A stretch of 61,229 nt of DNA from JBGRQA01 sp041725895 (GTDB lineage: Bacteria; Bacteroidota; Bacteroidia; Bacteroidales; Marinifilaceae): positions 1 to 61,229 of the forward strand of contig JBGRQA010000035.1 of assembly GCA_041725895.1 (NCBI GenBank). Direction: 5' to 3'. The notes beneath the pieces were generated by a model. The model saw only the letters and a program-made list of their open reading frames with translations, made no database searches and was not told the origin of the DNA. Each line of letters starts with the position of its first letter. Position 1 is the stretch's first letter. Below, in pieces: positions 58,014-61,229 of the stretch. Position numbers and translations under genes: made by a program.

Positions 58014-59337
58014 GCATTACAATCTCTGGCTATTTGTACGCATAATCATAATTGTCACTATTGCTGTTGTAATGGGAATCTCCATTGGTAATGGATCTCG
58101 GTATACTTATCTGCTACTAATCCCACTTGAAGTTCTTTTGGTTGTTGAGTTCATAAGGTTTCTTAACAGAACCAACAGGCAAATCAGCTTTTTTATCAAA
58201 GCCATAAAAAATGAGGATACCACCCTGCGCTTTTCCCAGCAAACGGGTAATGCCACTATCAATGAATTGCATCAAAGTTTAAATGAACTGAATCTTATTC
58301 TGCAGCAAATCAAGGTGGATACCACCATAAGGGAAAGGTATTTCAGTGAAATACTGCAGAATCTGGCCACAGGTGTTCTTGTCCTTAATGACGATGGTTT
58401 TGTGGACGAGGTCAATTCTGCTGCTTTGGAATTATTGAACCTGCCAACTTTCACTCATATTTCCCAGTTGGATAGGATGGATCCCAAATTCAAAGCATCT
58501 CTTATCGAATTGCAAAACAGGCAAAAAAAAGTATTGGTTCTTACTTCTGCCCGGGAAAGAATTCAGATTGTTTGCCGGTGTTCTGTAATCAAGAGTAACG
58601 AAGAAGAAGTGAAATTGATCACTCTTCAGGATATCCGTGGGGAACTGGAGCGCAAAGAAATAGATGCCTGGGTGAAACTTATCCGGGTACTCAGCCATGA
58701 AATCATGAATTCGTTGGCCCCGGTAACTTCCATTGCACAATCCCTGCAGGAAATCTGGCAAAACAAGTTGGCCACCCTGTCCTCGGCCGACGAGGAAGTC
58801 GAAAAAACCATCAACGGACTGGGTGTTATTAGTGAAATGAGCGAGGCCCTGATTCGTTTTGTTCAATCCTACCGGGTGTTGTCCAAAGCCCCCGAACCCA
58901 ATTTGGCCCCAATTCGTGCTCACAGTTTCTTCGACAGGTTGAACATCATGCTTTCCCCCATGCGTGAAGATTTCAATGGGCGCATTCAGTTCAAGAGGCC
59001 TAAATCCGATTTTGCCTTCATTGCCGACGAACAAATGATGGTTCAGGTAATCATCAATTTGGTGAAGAATGCCATTGAGGCAATGGAGAATATTGCCGAT
59101 GCCAATATTGAGATCGCAAGCCGAAAGCGGAAGGAAATCACCGAAATCCTGATTACTGACAACGGGAAAGGTATCCCGGAAGAACTAATTGATGAAATTT
59201 TCATCCCCTTTTATACCACTAAGGAACATGGTTCCGGAATTGGTTTAAGCTATTCACGCCAAATATTGCGAGCACATGGAGGGAGTTTGGTTTGCCGATC
59301 CAAACCGGGGCAAACGGTGTTTACTGTGAGGTGGTAA
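58003..59337 (+). CDS. Membrane-bound sensor histidine kinase (NtrB/NtrY-like)
   Basis: 444 residues, overlapping the regulator gene by 11 bp. Two membrane helices (about 9-29 and 35-54) with almost no periplasmic loop, a HAMP/coil linker, a PAS domain (about 112-215), dimerisation and phospho-acceptor helix with H232 (VLSHEIMNSLAPVTSIAQ), and an ATPase domain (about 315-444) with NLVKNAIEAM, DNGKGIPEEL and GSGIGLSYSRQIL. The lack of a periplasmic domain suggests it senses a membrane or cytoplasmic cue, perhaps the transporter state. Confidence 0.94.
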   Translation: MVYRHYNLWLFVRIIIIVTIAVVMGISIGNGSRYTYLLLIPLEVLLVVEFIRFLNRTNRQISFFIKAIKNEDTTLRFSQQTGNATINELHQSLNELNLILQQIKVDTTIRERYFSEILQNLATGVLVLNDDGFVDEVNSAALELLNLPTFTHISQLDRMDPKFKASLIELQNRQKKVLVLTSARERIQIVCRCSVIKSNEEEVKLITLQDIRGELERKEIDAWVKLIRVLSHEIMNSLAPVTSIAQSLQEIWQNKLATLSSADEEVEKTINGLGVISEMSEALIRFVQSYRVLSKAPEPNLAPIRAHSFFDRLNIMLSPMREDFNGRIQFKRPKSDFAFIADEQMMVQVIINLVKNAIEAMENIADANIEIASRKRKEITEILITDNGKGIPEELIDEIFIPFYTTKEHGSGIGLSYSRQILRAHGGSLVCRSKPGQTVFTVRW

Positions 59338-59376
59338 TGTTTTATAGGGAAGTATATACAAGGAGGAACTCATTGT

Positions 59377-60522
59377 TTATTCGTGTTTCGAATGTGTTGA
59401 GGGAGGTCGAACAGGGAGAGTGAAAGTAAAGCAAGTACCTTCTCCTGGTTGGCTTTGCACTGTAAGTTGCCCATGGTTTTGTTCTACAAATTCTTTGCAT
59501 AGAATTAAGCCAAGTCCATTTCCCTTTTCATTGTTAGTGCCAGGTTCGCTGGAGTGTGTTTTTAGATTGAACAATGTGCTCAATTTTGTTGGAGACATGC
59601 CAAGCCCGGTATCACGAATACTGCAATTTAAGTAGTCCGGGGTGCATTCCGTTTGGAGGGTAATTGAACCTCCGGATGGAGTAAATTTAAGGGCATTGGA
59701 AATGAGGTTGCGAAGAACAGAGGAAATCATGTGAGAATCAAACCAAGCCCATGCATTTTCTGAAGATAGATTATTCAATTGGATTTTCTTTTGTTTGGCT
59801 CGATCTGTAAAGAGTTGTAGGGTGGTGGTGGCAATTGGTTTTAGGTTTTGTTGTTTGGGGGCAAAGGTAGGTTGGTGAATGTGCTCGTGGGCCCAATTCA
59901 GCAAACTGTTTAATAGATCGTATGAATCGTAAGCTGATTTTTTTAGTAGGGGAATAAAGGATGTTACTCTGTCTAAACCTCCGTATTCATCGGGGGAATC
60001 AAAAATGTCAACAAGGTTTTTTAGATTCCCAAAGTAGTTGAGTAGATCATGAGAAATGGTAGAGATAATTAGATTTTTGGTTCGGTTTCTTTCCAGGAGC
60101 ATCTTCATAGTTTTCAAGCGTTCTTCCTCCAGCTTCTTTTTTTCACTAATATCTCTAATAAAGGCTATGCGATATTTTTTCTTATTGATAAAAATATGAT
60201 TGATTTTGATCTCAATATAAATTAGACTTCCATCTTTTCGTTTGTTGATTTTTTCCAGGTATTTATTATCTGTGAGATGATCTTCTGTAAGAGGTTTAGG
60301 GAGGTTAATAGCGTCTTCCTCCATTAAAAAATCCCTTATGTTCTTACCAAGCATTTCTTCTTTGGTATATCCAAACATTTTGCAACCAGAGTCATTGCAT
60401 TCCAGTATATCTCCCTCTAAGTTTTCGATGAATACTCCTTCAAAACATAGCTCAATAAACCTTTTGATAAGGTCTGGCTGAAAGGAAACAATATCTTGTT
60501 TTGTAAAAGATTTGATTGTCAT
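59377..60522 (-). CDS. Cytoplasmic PAS-domain histidine kinase
   Basis: 381 residues from ATG 60522 (MTIKSFTKQDIVSF); an ATG at 60573 would add 17. No membrane helix. PAS domain plus PAC (about 20-130: FEGVFIENLEGDILECNDSGCKMFGYTKEEMLGKNIRDF, KDGSLIYIEIKINHI), a phospho-acceptor helix with ISHDLLNYFGNL (H158 in this numbering) and an ATPase domain with NLISNALKFTPSGGSI, DTGLGMS and GNGLGLILCKEFV. No response regulator adjoins on this strand; it is convergent with the NtrB-like kinase gene, so it is an orphan or acts on a distant partner. Confidence 0.92.
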   Translation of the reverse strand: MTIKSFTKQDIVSFQPDLIKRFIELCFEGVFIENLEGDILECNDSGCKMFGYTKEEMLGKNIRDFLMEEDAINLPKPLTEDHLTDNKYLEKINKRKDGSLIYIEIKINHIFINKKKYRIAFIRDISEKKKLEEERLKTMKMLLERNRTKNLIISTISHDLLNYFGNLKNLVDIFDSPDEYGGLDRVTSFIPLLKKSAYDSYDLLNSLLNWAHEHIHQPTFAPKQQNLKPIATTTLQLFTDRAKQKKIQLNNLSSENAWAWFDSHMISSVLRNLISNALKFTPSGGSITLQTECTPDYLNCSIRDTGLGMSPTKLSTLFNLKTHSSEPGTNNEKGNGLGLILCKEFVEQNHGQLTVQSQPGEGTCFTFTLPVRPPSTHSKHE

Positions 60523-60573
60523 AGCATCAGATGTGTGTCTGATTAATTTAATAAGAATTAATCTGTTTGTCAA

Positions 60574-60942
60574 GTATTAAATTATTGGAGGGGAAGATAA
60601 TTGATGGATGAGAAAATAAATGGGGAATAGTTGAGAAGTAAGGAGCGTTCTGCATTGAGAATTTGTTTCTTCCCGTGTGTTTCTCATCTTCTTTGCTCGT
60701 GGATGGATTTCTTGTGCTTAATGATACTAGAATGCGTTTTTGTTATTGTATCATGGAATATGATATCAACCGTATTTCAATCTCGACCCCCTCACATTAA
60801 TTGTAAGGAATGATATAAGAAGTTATCTCCAGATTTTTGACCTTTGCACGCTTCGTATAATATTCTGATGGTTATAGATGTCTATTGACTTTATTGGAAG
60901 GCAGAGTCGAAAATAGAAACCTGGAAATTGTACTTGATTCAA
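60574..60942. other. Intergenic region without recognised features
   Basis: AT-rich, no convincing reading frame, no consensus promoter for the PAS kinase. It leads into the second tRNA-Ser-associated repeat. Confidence 0.3.
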
Positions 60943-61153
60943 TATTACGAACCCGGTTCTCATCCCTCTCGGTTCTTAAAGTAATTTTTTGATGTAAAAA
61001 AAAAGGAACCACATTGTAGTTACTTTTCTTTGCGTAGAGAGAGGGATTACTCCTCGTCTCTCGTTGTGAATATATTACGAATTTTAGTCTCATCCCTTGA
61101 GTTTAGCACATAAAAAAAGCACCAAGGTTTGTTAACCTCAGTGCTTCATTTTG
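60943..61153 (-). repeat. Second tRNA-Ser-associated repeat array (two units)
   Basis: A full unit (61033-61153, 121 bp) and a partial, diverged one (about 60943-61032). The full unit shares GAGAGAGGGATTA, TGAATATATTACGAA, CTCATCCCTTGAG and the terminator AAGCACTGAGG/CCTTGGTGCTT with the array at 35234-35854. The older unit keeps the T-arm-like ACCCGGTTCTCATCCC but has a different hairpin (GGAACC/GGTTCC type). As at the first locus, it lies immediately 3' of a tRNA-Ser(UGA) gene. Confidence 0.8.
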
Positions 61154-61229
61154 CGGAGAGAGAGGGATTCGAACCCCCGGTACCTCGCGGTACAATGGTT
61201 TTCAAGACCACCGCATTCGACCACTCTGC
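61154..61229 (-). tRNA. tRNA-Ser (UGA anticodon), cut by the window end
   Basis: 76 nt identical to the corresponding part of the tRNA-Ser at 35855-35939, including anticodon loop CTTGAAA and discriminator. About 9 nt of the 5' end lie beyond the window. It is a second copy of the same isoacceptor. Confidence 0.93.

Overview
The window reads as chromosomal DNA of a Bacteroidota bacterium, most likely a marine Bacteroidales/Marinilabiliales-type organism (Marinifilum/Labilibaculum-like; the genus is inference). Evidence: gldF/gldG, TonB receptors with carboxypeptidase-like N-terminal domains, an ECF sigma/FecR/TonB receptor/DUF4249 cluster, a DUF2807 GIN lipoprotein, Bacteroidota lipoboxes, few Shine-Dalgarno sequences, and several promoters of the Bacteroidota form TTG-N19/20-TAnnTTTG (upstream of the Lrp gene, pheT, surE, the acyloxyacyl hydrolase, dnaN and both complete tRNA loci).

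Layout. 0-26 kb is mostly core metabolism: an Lrp regulator, a DUF1289 protein, a 36-residue membrane peptide coupled to a class I isoprenoid-synthase-like enzyme, pheT, surE, a small membrane protein, lpxB, a GIN lipoprotein, an acyloxyacyl hydrolase, gldF-gldG, dnaN, a DnaQ-like exonuclease, an FAH-family enzyme, a long-chain acyl-CoA ligase, a methyltransferase, an MgtC/GNAT/NfeD cluster, an EI24/CysZ-like protein, purB and an MsbA-like exporter. 26-28 kb is an accessory island: an all-helical protein gene between perfect 16-bp inverted repeats, beside eight in-phase 21-bp units that encode heptapeptides. 27.7-32.1 kb holds a TonB receptor, a propeller-like lipoprotein and a TetR regulator, with a palindromic operator lying between the -33 and -7 elements of the receptor promoter. 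32-37 kb holds a LutA-like protein, two tRNA-Trp genes, a CDGSH protein, a LUD protein, and tRNA-Ser(UGA) followed by a five-unit, 124-bp tandem array carrying copies of the tRNA 3' end. 37-44.7 kb holds a large outer-membrane receptor, a second degenerate 21-bp array, two unassigned proteins and a truncated haemoglobin.

44.8-50.2 kb is a cell-surface signalling operon on the minus strand (ECF sigma, FecR, STN-type TonB receptor, DUF4249 lipoprotein). 50.4-60.6 kb is a MacB/FtsX-type ABC system (ATPase, the remnant of a third permease, two full permeases) divergent from an NtrC-type response regulator and its histidine kinase. The region between them carries a near-consensus sigma-54 promoter and inverted-repeat candidate activator sites, so the two-component pair probably controls the transporter. 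An orphan PAS kinase follows. The window ends inside a second tRNA-Ser(UGA) gene, which has the same kind of repeat unit 3' of it.

The best candidates for something undescribed are (1) the tRNA-Ser-associated arrays of tRNA 3'-end plus terminator units, (2) the inverted-repeat-flanked helical gene with its 21-bp array, and (3) the sigma-54 regulated ABC module with its operator architecture. All reading was by eye; no similarity search or folding program was run.
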